A stretch of 64,000 bases of DNA from Hyphomicrobium sp. NDB2Meth4 (GTDB lineage: Bacteria; Pseudomonadota; Alphaproteobacteria; Rhizobiales; Hyphomicrobiaceae). The stretch is from positions 362,501 to 426,500 of the forward strand of contig NZ_FPEJ01000001.1 of NCBI RefSeq assembly GCF_900117445.1, read 5' to 3'. Shown piece after piece: positions 25,309 through 35,411 of this stretch (position 1 is its first letter; each line of letters begins with the position of its first letter). The notes under the pieces are model-generated. The model ran no database searches, was not told the DNA's origin, and saw only the letters and a list, made by a program, of their open reading frames with translations. Position numbers and translations under genes: made by a program.

Positions 25309-26346
25309 TCAATCGATCACTTCGTCCTCTTCGTCGGGATCGGCGAGGATCGCACGCTCCGGCGAGGCGCGCTCCGACACCTCTTCCGACCACCCGATAT
25401 TCAGCAGCGCATCGCCCATGTTGACGATCGGCAGCGTCGTCCGCCCGATGATGATGCCGCGCCGCGGTGATCGCACCTCCACCGCCACGTCCTCGTAGGG
25501 ATTGGCGACGTGCCCGACGATGTCTCCCACACTCACGCCATCGCCGATCCGCTTCGTCGTGCGGAACACGCCCCCTTCCGGCGACCGCAGCCAGCTCGAC
25601 GCGTTGATCAGCACCGGCGTATGCCGCTCTCCCGGAGGCTCGACGCCATCCGCCAGATCGAGCATTCCCATCTTCAGCATCACGCCAGTGATACCGTCGA
25701 CCCCGGCCCTGATCGCAAATTCATCGAACCGCAGTCCCTCGCCGCCCTCGTAGCTCAGCACATCGACACCGACGGCGCGCGCAGCCTCACGCAGCGACCC
25801 CGGCCGCTCCGCGCTATCAAGCATCACCTCAGCCCCGAAGGCTTGTCCCAACTCGCGCACCCGCGGATGCTTGCGGAAGACGCAGCGGATCTGCGGCAGA
25901 TTGATCCGATGAATGGCGGCTGTGTGAAGATCAATGCCAACCTGCGATCGCTTAACGATCTCGGTCAGAAACAGATGCGCCAGCCGCGCCGCCAATGATC
26001 CAGTCGCCGATCCCGGAAACGAGCGATTGAGATCGCGCCGGTCCGGCAGATATCGCGAACGGCTGATGAAACCAAAAACGTTCACCACCGGCACGCAGAG
26101 CAGCGTCCCGTTGATGCTCCCAGGCGTCAGCGTCCGCAACAGACGCCGTATGATCTCTACGCCATTCAGCTCATCGCCGTGTATCGCCGCCGATACGAAC
26201 ATCGTCGGCCCCGGCTGAGCACCATGCAGAACATGCACGGGCAACGTGACAGGAGCGTGATTAGAAAGCTTCGAAATCGGCAGGTCGACCAACCGCCGCT
26301 CGCCGGGTTTCACGGCCAGCCCACCAATGACGAACGGCTGCCTCAC
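25309..26346 (-). CDS. succinylglutamate desuccinylase/aspartoacylase family protein
   Basis: A 345-residue zinc hydrolase of the AstE/AspA carboxypeptidase-like group. The zinc ligands appear as AAIHGDELNG (HxxE) and the later histidine in VGIDLHTAA; RDLNRSFPG is the conserved substrate-binding arginine stretch. Relatives cleave amide bonds of N-acyl amino acids, but the substrate here is unknown. The start is a GTG with no clear ribosome site. The C-terminus is strongly acidic (DPDEEDEVID). Confidence 0.85.
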   Translation of the reverse strand: MRQPFVIGGLAVKPGERRLVDLPISKLSNHAPVTLPVHVLHGAQPGPTMFVSAAIHGDELNGVEIIRRLLRTLTPGSINGTLLCVPVVNVFGFISRSRYLPDRRDLNRSFPGSATGSLAARLAHLFLTEIVKRSQVGIDLHTAAIHRINLPQIRCVFRKHPRVRELGQAFGAEVMLDSAERPGSLREAARAVGVDVLSYEGGEGLRFDEFAIRAGVDGITGVMLKMGMLDLADGVEPPGERHTPVLINASSWLRSPEGGVFRTTKRIGDGVSVGDIVGHVANPYEDVAVEVRSPRRGIIIGRTTLPIVNMGDALLNIGWSEEVSERASPERAILADPDEEDEVID

Positions 26347-26736
26347 GGCGCGGCACCGCCTCCCTCACGTTTTCCGAAGCGCCGCGAAGGTGCACGACAC
26401 GCACCCTCCACGCAAGTATCGCGGCACTGCCCGCGTCCCCGGCGCTTGCCCCCAAGCCATTCGACACTCTCCACAAAAAATGCCTGCTGCATAAGCAAAT
26501 AACGTGTGTAGACGGCTACGAATGCCTCGCCACGCGGCACTGTCCACGATATGAATTGCGCCATTAAGAAAATTCAGCGCTTGGCGCTCACTGAGGTCAG
26601 CTCGCTGCTTGCACCACGGCTGAGCCGCCTCTAAGACTAGACAATTCGCGCAGGGCTCTCAGGTCTCGCTGCATCGAGACCGATGATTGATGCACCCGCG
26701 CTGAAAGGGTGGCGTGTGCTCAGGCGGCAAGGGTCT
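26347..26736. other. 390-base divergent intergenic region
   Basis: It lies between the aspartoacylase-family gene and the AsmA-like gene. No gene is supported. It holds a perfect 7-bp hairpin GGTCTCG-CTGCAT-CGAGACC (26662-26681) that stops one base short of an in-frame ATG at 26683; this would hide a ribosome site there and favours the later AsmA start at 26737. Confidence 0.5.
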
Positions 26737-28557
26737 ATGGAACGCCAGAGGCAGATGAAGCGACGCTACCCATGGTCGCTGGCGCTGGCTTGCTTCCTCG
26801 TCATTCTTCTCGCAGCACCGCTGGTCATCTCTGACCGGTATCATCACCTCGCACTGCAAAGCGGTGCGGTGTTCGCCGCTTCGAACAACAGCTACAGCCT
26901 CAGTTCTCCGGTCCGCCTGATGAGCGGCCCGACCATCGAACTCGAGAGCGGCACGCTTTCGGTACCGCCCACCCGCACGGGCCTTGCGCGTGGCGGCGAG
27001 GTCATCGCCATGCTCATCACCGGCAGCGGCCCGCAGCTCACTCTGGAGAACGCCACTTTCACGGCCGATTTCTCCACGCGCGAACCGACCTTCTCGCAAA
27101 CCGAAACAGCCAGCGAGATCGCGCCTCTGGTCAAAGCGCTGCAAGGCATGCAGTTCAGCGACCTCACGGTCCGCAACGGCACCGTCCGCATCAAGATGTC
27201 CGACGGAACGATCGCCGAACTGCATAAGGTTCAGGCGTCTCTCTCGGGCAAGCCCAATGGAGCGATCAGCGCTGCGGGATCGTTCGAGTTCCATGGCGAG
27301 AAGATCGATTTCGACACCACGCTCGGCGCCAGCCTCGATGCCCAAGGCATGTCACGTCCGGTGAACGCGACATTCACCGGCACCCCAATCAGCGCAAAAC
27401 TCGACGGCAATCTCCTCCTCGGTGAAAGCCCGCAGCTCCTGTCGCCGCGCGCAGAGCTGAGCACCAACGACCTGCGTGCCACCGCGCGTTGGCTAGGCGT
27501 CAACTGGCCGAGCGGCAAAGGCTTCGGCGCATTCAGCGCCAAAGGTCCGCTTGAGTGGGCCAATCGCACCATTGCATTTCAGAATGCCGCCATCGAGCTC
27601 GACGAGAACGACGCAACGGGAACGCTGTCCGTCAACTTCGCCGGTCCGCGGCCTTCGGTCGAAGGAACGCTCGGCCTCAAGTCTCTCGATCTGACTCATT
27701 ACTTGAAAGCTGACACCCCCGAGGATCAGGCGCGCACGATCCTGGCATCCCTCCGCGCTGCCGACGGTTTCGACTTTCCCCTTATCGATGCGGTCGACGC
27801 CGACTTCCGTCTGTCCGCCGACACTGTGAATCTCCCCGCGACGACGATCGGGCGCAGCGCCGCCACTGTTTCCCTGCGCGATGGCAAAATGCTCGCCGAC
27901 CTCGCCGAGCTGGAATTCAGCGACGGCACACGCGGCGGCGGTCAGATCCGCATCGATCAGAGCGGCGACAATCCAAGTTTCGGCATGCAGGCAAAGTTCG
28001 AATCCCCCGATGTCGGCCAAGCCATCCAGGCCGTCTTCGGCCATCCTACGGTGCAAGGCCGTGGCTCCGTCACCATCGATCTGACGGCTATGGGCGACAC
28101 AGGCGAGAGCCTACTGCAGTCGCTCGCCGGAAAGCTCTGCGTCACCCTTGCAGAAGGCGGACGCGTCGGCATCGACATCAACTCGCTGACTTCCCCGCAG
28201 TCCCAATCGCTCCCTGACGGGAAATGGCAGCAGGTGAGTGCAACAGCCATCTCAGTCGACAAGCTGGATGCCAGATTCACAGTCACCAATGGCGTGCTGC
28301 GCGCACAGTCAGCGGAGGCAGTATCCGGTGAGCGCGCATTGAAAGCCGATGGCGCCATAAGCCTCGTCGAGCGGCGGCTCGATATGGAGCTTGCTGTCGG
28401 CGACGTCATCAAGGCGGCAACAGAAAGCGAAGCAAGCGAAGCTGTAAAGATGCACGCCAGAGAGATCATCAATATGCATGGTCCCTGGTCAGCGCCTCAG
28501 ATACGCAACGACCCCGCGCCCGGCGCAGCCCAGAGCATCGCCCCCGCGCCCGGCTGA
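26737..28557 (+). CDS. AsmA-like protein
   Basis: A 606-residue protein with one N-terminal transmembrane anchor (RRYPWSLALACFLVILLAAP) and a long periplasmic beta-rich part. The last 200 residues (AGKLCVTLAEGGRVGIDINSL, then FTVTNGVLRAQSAEAVSGE) are the AsmA-like C-terminal domain. AsmA proteins are thought to form lipid-conducting bridges between the membranes. A start at 26683 would add 18 residues; it is disfavoured by the hairpin right before it, and 26755 is a third option. Ends 5 bases from convergent glpD. Confidence 0.85.
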   Translation: MERQRQMKRRYPWSLALACFLVILLAAPLVISDRYHHLALQSGAVFAASNNSYSLSSPVRLMSGPTIELESGTLSVPPTRTGLARGGEVIAMLITGSGPQLTLENATFTADFSTREPTFSQTETASEIAPLVKALQGMQFSDLTVRNGTVRIKMSDGTIAELHKVQASLSGKPNGAISAAGSFEFHGEKIDFDTTLGASLDAQGMSRPVNATFTGTPISAKLDGNLLLGESPQLLSPRAELSTNDLRATARWLGVNWPSGKGFGAFSAKGPLEWANRTIAFQNAAIELDENDATGTLSVNFAGPRPSVEGTLGLKSLDLTHYLKADTPEDQARTILASLRAADGFDFPLIDAVDADFRLSADTVNLPATTIGRSAATVSLRDGKMLADLAELEFSDGTRGGGQIRIDQSGDNPSFGMQAKFESPDVGQAIQAVFGHPTVQGRGSVTIDLTAMGDTGESLLQSLAGKLCVTLAEGGRVGIDINSLTSPQSQSLPDGKWQQVSATAISVDKLDARFTVTNGVLRAQSAEAVSGERALKADGAISLVERRLDMELAVGDVIKAATESEASEAVKMHAREIINMHGPWSAPQIRNDPAPGAAQSIAPAPG

Positions 28558-28562
28558 GGCGA

Positions 28563-30047
28563 TCAGAACAACCGCGCGATCATCTCTTCGGCGGCCCTGC
28601 GCTGCTCCGCGCTCATGCCGAGCCCGCACTTCGTCCGCCGCCACAGCACATCCTCGGCATCGCGCGCCCACTCTTGATCGCGCAGATAAATCACCTCGCG
28701 CTCGCTGAGCCCCGCACCGAACGCCGCCCCGAGATCGTGCATATCGCGCGCATCGCCCAGCACGTCGTCGACACGGCTGCCATAGCGCCGCGCCAGCCGG
28801 CCGAGAAACGCGCTGTCGAAGCCGCGATGCTCGCGACAAAGTCCGCGAATGAAACCTTCCAGCCCCTGCGCCCCGAGATTGCCGCCTGGCAGAGGTGTCG
28901 AAGCCGTCCACGCCGGCCCCATCGCCGGAAAGTATCGTTTCAGCTTCGCCATCGCCGCCTCTGCGAGCCGCCGATAGGTAGTGAGCTTTCCGCCAAGCAC
29001 CGTCAGCAGCGGAGCGCCCTCATCGTCGTTCACTTCGAGACGGTAATCGCGCGAAACCGCGCCGGCGCTCGCTGTGCGATCATCATCGAATAGCGGCCTG
29101 ACGCCTGCAAAGCTCCACACGATGTCTGCGCGCTCAGGCGGCTTCGCGAAGAACTGCCGCGCCAGTGCCAGCAGGTAGTCCTCTTCCTCCGCGCTGATGG
29201 CCACGCCACCGGGATCGCCGTCGAAAGCAATCTCCGTTGTACCGATCAGGGAGAACCTCTCCTCGTAGGGAATGGCGAACACCACGCGCCCATCAGCGTT
29301 CTGACACAGATACGCGTCATTCGCGCCGCTGATGCGCGGCACGACGATGTGGCTGCCTTTGACCAGCCGCAGCGGCACCCCGGAACGCGCGCTGCTCGCA
29401 AGCTTACCGCCGAAGCTGCTCACCCACGGCCCGGCCGCATTGACGAGCGCGCGCGCGCAAACCTCGCCTTCGCGTCCACCGTCGAGAACGACGCGCCAGA
29501 CACCATCACCCACACGTGCAGATACGACGCGCGTCCGCGTTGCGATGTCCGCTCCGCGATCGGCGGCCGCGCGCGCATTCAACACCACCAGCCGCGCATC
29601 ATCGACGCGGCAATCCCAGTAAAAGAAGCCCTGCATAAACTCCGGCCGCAACGCATAGCCTGCAGGGTCGCGGCGCAGGTTCACCGCCTGCGAAGCAGGA
29701 ATGCGTTTGCGATGCCCGAGGTGATCGTAGAGGAAAAGCCCGGCGCGCAGCATCAAGGTCGATCTGCCGGCCGCTGTCTGCGGCAACACGAAGCGCTGCG
29801 GCCAGATGATGTGTCCGGCATTTGCGAGCAGCACCTCGCGCTCTTCCAGCGCCTCGCGCACCAGCCGGAACTCGAAATGCTCCAGATACCGCAGCCCGCC
29901 GTGGATGAGCTTTGAGCTCGCCGAGGACGTCGCCCCGCCGAGATCGCCCTTCTCCGCCAGCAGCACTTTGAGCCCACGCCCAGCAGCGTCAGCGGCTATG
30001 CCGGCGCCGTTGATGCCTCCGCCCACCACGACGAGGTCATAGATCAT
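28563..30047 (-). CDS. glpD: aerobic glycerol-3-phosphate dehydrogenase
   Basis: A 494-residue FAD enzyme that oxidises glycerol-3-phosphate to dihydroxyacetone phosphate and feeds electrons to quinone at the inner membrane. The N-terminus YDLVVVGGGINGAGIAADAAGRG is the dinucleotide-binding motif, followed by the GlpD signature SSASSKLIHGGLRYLEHFEF. Later blocks (GTTEIAFDGDP, WSFAGVRPLFDD) also fit. No glycerol kinase or glp regulator is adjacent. Confidence 0.96.
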   Translation of the reverse strand: MIYDLVVVGGGINGAGIAADAAGRGLKVLLAEKGDLGGATSSASSKLIHGGLRYLEHFEFRLVREALEEREVLLANAGHIIWPQRFVLPQTAAGRSTLMLRAGLFLYDHLGHRKRIPASQAVNLRRDPAGYALRPEFMQGFFYWDCRVDDARLVVLNARAAADRGADIATRTRVVSARVGDGVWRVVLDGGREGEVCARALVNAAGPWVSSFGGKLASSARSGVPLRLVKGSHIVVPRISGANDAYLCQNADGRVVFAIPYEERFSLIGTTEIAFDGDPGGVAISAEEEDYLLALARQFFAKPPERADIVWSFAGVRPLFDDDRTASAGAVSRDYRLEVNDDEGAPLLTVLGGKLTTYRRLAEAAMAKLKRYFPAMGPAWTASTPLPGGNLGAQGLEGFIRGLCREHRGFDSAFLGRLARRYGSRVDDVLGDARDMHDLGAAFGAGLSEREVIYLRDQEWARDAEDVLWRRTKCGLGMSAEQRRAAEEMIARLF

Positions 30048-30086
30048 GCGCGATCGCTATCACGGCCACACTTACGGCTGCGTTTC

Positions 30087-31991
30087 TTACGGCGACGTCC
30101 CTTTGCGCGGATCCCCCGTGAGCAGCGAGACCACGACTAGGGCGACAAACCCTACTGGCAGCGCCAGCAGAACAGTTGCAGCACCACCAATCCCCCACCA
30201 GTCGGCCATCGACCGGGCGTGAGCATCTAGCGCTGCCCAGGCGGCAAGTTTCTCCGCACCCGGCTCAGCCGCCAGCCAGGCGTCCTTCAGCTCCGTAAAG
30301 TATTCGAGGCCATTGCTGCCTCCGCTCGACAACGCCGAAGTCGCCTCGACGAATGGCACCGCGAAATAGTGCTGCCCGGCGAAGTAGAGCAGCATGAACC
30401 CAGCCCCAGCCAGCATGGCCGCCGAAGCACCCCAAGCATTGGCGCGCGGCCACCACAACGCGCCGACGAGTGCAGGGAACAGTCCGGCTGCAACGAACGC
30501 CAGCGATCCCGTCGCAATATCGATGATCGGCGCCAGCCGCTGCATGGCGAGGACAGCACCGGCCACGATGATCGTCGCGGCGATGACATAGGAAGCAATG
30601 CGCGTTCCGCGCGAGCCATCCTCCGCGCCAGCTGCCGCGTCGATTCCCAGCGCCCTCACCACCACGTTGATCGGCGCGTGCAGCCCCACCAAAACCGCTG
30701 CTAGAATGGCAACCGCAAGCAGTCCCGTCAGCCCACCATCCAGCCCGGCGATCTCCGGAAGCGCAAAACCGACGACGTCCTGATTGACGGCAATGTCCTG
30801 CAAACGCAGTGCGCCGCTGGCGTCCAGGCTTGCAGAGCATGCTGCCCTCACCGTCGCCGCATCTGTCGCAGCGCGCTCGCACACTTCGACCAGCCCGAGT
30901 TTCCCGTAAGCGAACACCCACTGCGGCAGGTCGCTGGCTGTCGCGCCGTCTGCAATCAAAGAAGCAATAGATTGTCGCGCATAAGTCGCCGCCGCCGGCA
31001 TCAGCGTCAGCAGCAGTACGCACCAGCCTAAAACCCACAGCGCCGTGTGCCGCGCTTCACGCATCGGCCTTTGCGCCAGCGGTGCCGCGAGCACGTTGGG
31101 AAGCGCCGCGACGCCTGCCGCAAGCGCCAGGACGATACCTGCAAAGTTGATCGGCGCCATTGTCAGGAACGCGGTCATCAGTGGGCGCATGTAGGCAGGA
31201 TCGGCAAGATCGCGGCCCAGTAGGTCCTCCTCGATCCCTTGCAACTGCCAGAGCGAATTTGCGTACGCGATCTGCGGCACCGGCAGTCCGAACCATTGCA
31301 CCGACACGATAACCAACGGCACCAGCAGCGCGACAAGTAACAGCACATAGAGCATGGCGTTGGGGATCGAAGCATCGCCTTCGCCGCGCACGATGAAGCA
31401 TGCGAACACCGCGCACGCCGCAGCGATGACCGCCGCATCGAATCCGATACCGAGCAGACGCGTTCCGATCAGCCCCGCGGCCATGAGCCCCGCTGTCGCC
31501 GCCACAATCATCGACGCCGCGATGATCGCACCCGAGACCACTGCCACCATGCGGCCGGGGAAGCGCATCGCGAGTAGCGCCGGAAGCGAATCCGCACCCG
31601 ACGCCGCAAATCGCGGCGCCACGAGAAGTTGCATCAGCAGACAGCCTGCGCCGATCCCCAACGCATAAGACAGCCCATCGTAGCCGAGGGCAAAAACCGC
31701 TCCTGGAATTGCTACGAAGAACGCGCCGCTGACGACGCTGGGCACCAGCGACATGCCGCTGAGCACGGGCCCAGCGCGCCCCGCTCCAATCAGCCCCGCC
31801 GCCAAGGCGATAACCGCGGCAATCCCTATGCCCGCGGCCCAGTAGGCCCCATCACCCCACGCAGCCAAGGCGCCGAGTCGGGCAGCCAGCAGAAGCGCAA
31901 CGATCACGCCGCCGACACCGGCCGCAGTGGCCGCGGAAACCACGACCCCGGGCTTCTTTTCGGAGACGGCGCTCTCCCCATCGAGCGGCAT
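30087..31991 (-). CDS. sodium:solute symporter, large subunit
   Basis: A 634-residue membrane protein with about 13 hydrophobic segments, of the SSS family branch that is always paired with a DUF4212 small subunit (acetate/monocarboxylate permease-like). SLVPSVVSGAFFVAIPGAVFA and ALLAMRFPGRMVAVVSGAII match the conserved first half. A long extra loop around residues 330-400 is unusual for short-chain acid carriers. It starts one base after the stop of the DUF4212 gene, so the two are coupled. The solute is unknown. Confidence 0.88.
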   Translation of the reverse strand: MPLDGESAVSEKKPGVVVSAATAAGVGGVIVALLLAARLGALAAWGDGAYWAAGIGIAAVIALAAGLIGAGRAGPVLSGMSLVPSVVSGAFFVAIPGAVFALGYDGLSYALGIGAGCLLMQLLVAPRFAASGADSLPALLAMRFPGRMVAVVSGAIIAASMIVAATAGLMAAGLIGTRLLGIGFDAAVIAAACAVFACFIVRGEGDASIPNAMLYVLLLVALLVPLVIVSVQWFGLPVPQIAYANSLWQLQGIEEDLLGRDLADPAYMRPLMTAFLTMAPINFAGIVLALAAGVAALPNVLAAPLAQRPMREARHTALWVLGWCVLLLTLMPAAATYARQSIASLIADGATASDLPQWVFAYGKLGLVEVCERAATDAATVRAACSASLDASGALRLQDIAVNQDVVGFALPEIAGLDGGLTGLLAVAILAAVLVGLHAPINVVVRALGIDAAAGAEDGSRGTRIASYVIAATIIVAGAVLAMQRLAPIIDIATGSLAFVAAGLFPALVGALWWPRANAWGASAAMLAGAGFMLLYFAGQHYFAVPFVEATSALSSGGSNGLEYFTELKDAWLAAEPGAEKLAAWAALDAHARSMADWWGIGGAATVLLALPVGFVALVVVSLLTGDPRKGTSP

Positions 31992-31992
31992 G

Positions 31993-32253
31993 TCAGCGGC
32001 CCGCCAGCCGGCGCCGGTCGCGCCGGTCCTGCCAGTGCGCCGACGCGAGTCCGATCACCACGAAACCAATCAGCGCGCCTTGCGCGACCATGAAGTAGCC
32101 GAGGGGAAAGGCGAAGATGTCGATGAGGTCGAGCGCCTGCGCCAGCATCGGCACACCGAACGCCAGCAGTGCCCAGGTCAGCAGCGCAAGCACAGGAAAT
32201 CGTCCCTGCTGCGCTGCGCTAGCTGTGCTCGAATTGATTGGCTGTCCGCCCAC
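31993..32253 (-). CDS. DUF4212 protein, symporter small subunit
   Basis: An 86-residue protein with two transmembrane segments (FPVLALLTWALLAFGVPMLA and GYFMVAQGALIGFVVIGLAS) separated by the conserved FAFPLGYF stretch of DUF4212. It always travels with the SSS large subunit that follows. The open frame extends to a TTG at 32358, but the extra 35 residues look non-coding, so I chose the GTG at 32253, preceded by a G-rich stretch. The exact start is uncertain. Confidence 0.8.
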   Translation of the reverse strand: MGGQPINSSTASAAQQGRFPVLALLTWALLAFGVPMLAQALDLIDIFAFPLGYFMVAQGALIGFVVIGLASAHWQDRRDRRRLAGR

Positions 32254-32585
32254 GACGTCCGCCCCCGCCCGCCCTGACGACGCACGCGACGCCGCGGCCG
32301 CCAAACTCACTGCACTTTGCGACACAGTCGTGGCGCCGCATACAGCCGGCCACCGCAAATGCGCGGCGCTGAATGCAGTAAGGCGGGGCGACGCGCTACC
32401 GCATCCCCCCGCCCTGGGATCCTCTCCCTAGACTTGGACCGTTGTAAATTTTTTGCTTTGGCAGGCTGAGGGGTCCTCGACTCGCCGGCCCCGCAACATG
32501 GGCGACGAAAGGTCCTGCGTCAAGTCGCCTCCAACTGAAAATATGTGATGCGATGCAGCGATTTATATCCGCCTCCGCAGCGCGC
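32254..32585. other. 332-base intergenic region upstream of the symporter genes
   Basis: No gene or known RNA seen. It includes an A/T-rich stretch near 32448-32460 and must contain the promoter for the DUF4212-symporter pair. A TTG-started extension of the DUF4212 frame covers part of it. Confidence 0.4.
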
Positions 32586-33227
32586 TTACGATACCTCCGG
32601 ACGGCACTCTGAGTCCGATGGAAGCGGGTCGCACTGACGATTTCCTGTGCACGTTTTCATCGCCTGAGCGAGGCCTGTCGAATAGAGCCCGTCGAGGGCG
32701 CCGAAGAAGAGCCCCTGCGAACGCAACCCACACTGATACATCTTCACGATGCGCTCGCCGCCGGTGCGCATCGCAAGGTCGTAATCGCGGAATGCAGCCT
32801 CCGCCTCGCCCTGCGCTTGCCGGATATGCGCGCGAGTGTCGAGCGCATAGGGACTTCCCGGCGATAGCGCGAGAGCGCGCTCGACATCGGCAATACCCTG
32901 CTCCGCGCGACCGAGCTTGAAATAGGCCCACGCGCGGTTGTTCAGCGCCAGCGGGAAATCGGGCCGCACTTCCAGCGCCACGTCGTAGTCGGCGATCGCC
33001 TTGTCGAACAACCCCAGCAGCGAGTAGGCGAGCGCGCGCATGCCATAGGCAAGGCTGCGCTGCTCATCCGGCAGCCCGGGCGTATCAATCAGCGCCGAGC
33101 AGCCTTTGATGCGGCGCTCGTTGTCTTCGCTGAGGCAGTCGACCATAGGATCGTCCACCGTCGCCAGGGCCGCAAAGCCCCCGCCCAGCAGCACCGCCAA
33201 AACAAAAGCTAGCCTCAGGAAAGACAT
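32586..33227 (-). CDS. exported TPR-repeat protein
   Basis: A 213-residue protein with a signal peptide (MSFLRLAFVLAVLLGGGFAAL) and three tetratricopeptide repeats between residues about 55 and 160 (YGMRALAYSLLGLFDKAIADY, LNNRAWAYFKLGRAEQGIAD, LDTRAHIRQAQGEAEAAFRDY). Four or more cysteines, including CLSEDNERRIKGC at the N-terminus, may form disulfides in the periplasm. The C-terminal part (YQCGLRSQGLFFGALDGLYS) resembles a short peptidoglycan-binding-like repeat, though this is weak. TPRs bind partner proteins; the partner is unknown. Confidence 0.82.
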   Translation of the reverse strand: MSFLRLAFVLAVLLGGGFAALATVDDPMVDCLSEDNERRIKGCSALIDTPGLPDEQRSLAYGMRALAYSLLGLFDKAIADYDVALEVRPDFPLALNNRAWAYFKLGRAEQGIADVERALALSPGSPYALDTRAHIRQAQGEAEAAFRDYDLAMRTGGERIVKMYQCGLRSQGLFFGALDGLYSTGLAQAMKTCTGNRQCDPLPSDSECRPEVS

Positions 33228-33393
33228 TTGACCCCCGAAGTTCCAGAAGGCCTTTGAAGCAGCAAAAGCAGCACTTTATAAGGCCTGATCGACGGCCCGC
33301 GCACCCTCGGCAACCTGCCGCGGACGCAAATGGCTAACAATGCCGCTTAACACCTTCTCCCGTGCCCCATGCTAACCTTAAGCGTGTGGCCGG

Positions 33394-34653
33394 ATGCGAG
33401 CGTCCCACGTGAAACAAAAGCGAATTCTGCTCATCATCGGCGGCGGTATCGCTGCCTACAAATGCCTCGATCTCGTTCGGCGCCTTCGCGAAACGGGAAC
33501 GACCGTGCGCGCCATCATGACGAAGGCCGCCACCCAGTTCATTACGCCGCTGTCGGTCGGCGCTCTCACCGGCGACCGCGTCTTCACTGACCTGTTCGAC
33601 CTCAACGACGAGCACGAGATCGGCCACATCCGCCTCTCGCGCGAAGCCGACCTTCTCATCGTCGCCCCGGCAACCGCCGACCTCATCGCCAAGATGGCCG
33701 GCGGCCATGCCGATGACCTCGCCTCTAGCGTGCTGCTCGCAACCGACAAGCCCGTGCTCATCGCGCCGGCCATGAACCCGCGCATGTGGCTGCATCCGGC
33801 AACGCAGCGCAACGTCGCTCAACTGCGCGCTGATGGCATCCGTATCGTAGGACCCAACACCGGCGAGATGGCCGAACGCGATGAAAAAGGTCCAGGACGC
33901 CTTGCCGAGGTGCCCGAGATCATGGCCGCCGCCGCCGACATTCTCACTAATAGCGACACCCCATCCATCGCGCAGCTTCACGCCCGCCCGCTTCAAGGAC
34001 GGCACGTGCTTGTCACCAGCGGCCCGACGCATGAGCCCATCGACCCCGTGCGCTACATCGCCAATCGCTCATCCGGTAAACAAGGCCACGCCATCGCCCG
34101 CGCCGCCGCACAGCTGGGCGCGCGCGTAACCCTCGTCACCGGCCCTGTAACCATTGCCGATCCTCCTGGCGTCGAGGTCGTGCGCATCGAAACTGCGCAG
34201 GAGATGCAGCACGCCGTCGCCAGCAGCCTGCCCGCGGACATCGCCATCTTCGCTGCCGCCGTCGCCGATTGGCGCACCGCTTCCGAAGCGCCTCAGAAAC
34301 TCAAGAAGTCGGGCCAAAAGCCGAGCCTAGATCTCGTCGAGAACCCAGACATTCTCGCCAGCGTCGGCAACATGCGCACCGGACGCCCGCAGCTTGTTAT
34401 CGGCTTCGCCGCCGAGACCAGCAACGTCTCTACCGAAGCAAAGCGCAAGCGCAAAGCCAAGGGCGCCGACTGGATTGTTGCCAACGACGTGTCGCCCGAC
34501 CGCGGCGTCTTCGGCGGCGAAGGCAACACCGTGCATCTCGTCACCGCCGAGGGCATCGAAGACTGGCCCACCATGAGCAAAGATGACGTGGCGCGCCGCC
34601 TCATCCAGCGGGCCGCAGAGCAGCTCGCCAGCGGAGCTGCAGCAGCAGAATGA
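33394..34653 (+). CDS. coaBC: bifunctional phosphopantothenoylcysteine decarboxylase/synthetase
   Basis: A 419-residue two-step coenzyme A enzyme. The N-terminal flavin decarboxylase (CoaC) shows [20 protein letters not shown], the active histidine in [16 protein letters not shown] and APAMNPRMW. The C-terminal synthetase (CoaB) joins cysteine to phosphopantothenate: [21 protein letters not shown] and AAVADWRT. The stop overlaps the start of dut (ATGA), the conserved dfp-dut pairing. A GTG at 33409 is an alternative start. Confidence 0.96.
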   Translation: MRASHVKQKRILLIIGGGIAAYKCLDLVRRLRETGTTVRAIMTKAATQFITPLSVGALTGDRVFTDLFDLNDEHEIGHIRLSREADLLIVAPATADLIAKMAGGHADDLASSVLLATDKPVLIAPAMNPRMWLHPATQRNVAQLRADGIRIVGPNTGEMAERDEKGPGRLAEVPEIMAAAADILTNSDTPSIAQLHARPLQGRHVLVTSGPTHEPIDPVRYIANRSSGKQGHAIARAAAQLGARVTLVTGPVTIADPPGVEVVRIETAQEMQHAVASSLPADIAIFAAAVADWRTASEAPQKLKKSGQKPSLDLVENPDILASVGNMRTGRPQLVIGFAAETSNVSTEAKRKRKAKGADWIVANDVSPDRGVFGGEGNTVHLVTAEGIEDWPTMSKDDVARRLIQRAAEQLASGAAAAE

Positions 34654-35288
34654 TCGCCAAGACGCCGAAACCGAAAGCGCCGGCCCAGACCAGGAAGGCC
34701 TCGCCGCAAACCAAGCGCCCGCCCACGCGAGTGCGTGTGCAGCGGCTCGCGCACGCCGACGGGCTGCCGCTGCCCGCATACCAGACCGAGGGCGCCGCCG
34801 GTCTCGATCTCGTCGCCGCACTGGATGTCCAGCACCCGCTCGTTCTGGCCCCCGGCGCACGCGTGCTCGTACCCACCGGCCTCGTCATGGAGCTCCCACG
34901 AGGCTACGAGGCTCAGGTGCGTCCGCGATCGGGGTTGGCGGTCAAGCACGGCATCACGGTGCTGAACAGTCCGGGCACCATCGACAGCGACTATCGCGGC
35001 GAGGTGCAGGTAATCCTCATCAACCTCGGACAAGCGCCCTTCGAGGTGCGTCGCGGCGAGCGCATCGCCCAACTCGTCATCAGTCCGGTAACGCACGCAC
35101 AGTTCACTGCGGTTAACGCTGTATCCGCTACAGCGCGCGGAAAAGGCGGATTTGGCTCAACTGGCCAGGCGACCGCCAATAAGAACGGTGGCTTACACAA
35201 ACAGGCCAAAAAGCAGAAATCCATACCCAAGCCGCGCACCGCAGAAAAAAATGCAAGTGCAGCGCCACCACGACATCGCAATCGGTGA
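34650..35288 (+). CDS. dut: dUTP diphosphatase, with basic extensions
   Basis: A 212-residue enzyme that hydrolyses dUTP to dUMP, keeping uracil out of DNA and feeding thymidylate synthesis. All five motifs are visible: [48 protein letters not shown] and [10 protein letters not shown]. The family is usually about 150 residues; here a 25-residue lysine/proline-rich head and a 45-residue basic tail ([14 protein letters not shown]) are added. Starts inside the coaBC stop codon. Confidence 0.95.
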   Translation: MIAKTPKPKAPAQTRKASPQTKRPPTRVRVQRLAHADGLPLPAYQTEGAAGLDLVAALDVQHPLVLAPGARVLVPTGLVMELPRGYEAQVRPRSGLAVKHGITVLNSPGTIDSDYRGEVQVILINLGQAPFEVRRGERIAQLVISPVTHAQFTAVNAVSATARGKGGFGSTGQATANKNGGLHKQAKKQKSIPKPRTAEKNASAAPPRHRNR

Positions 35289-35411
35289 TCCCTCGTACGC
35301 CTTGACACCCGGCCGCTTTGTCTCAACGTGCCAGTTAAAGCGGCACATCCTAGATCTTCCCCCGGAGGCTCAGCATTCCGGCTCGGAACCCATGATACGA
35401 GGCACCCCGTA

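Noticed and set aside
26261-26275. A second Irr-box-like site, TTAGAAAGCTTCGAA
   Set aside because: It is inside the coding part of the aspartoacylase-family gene, about 70 bases after its start, with no link to iron metabolism.
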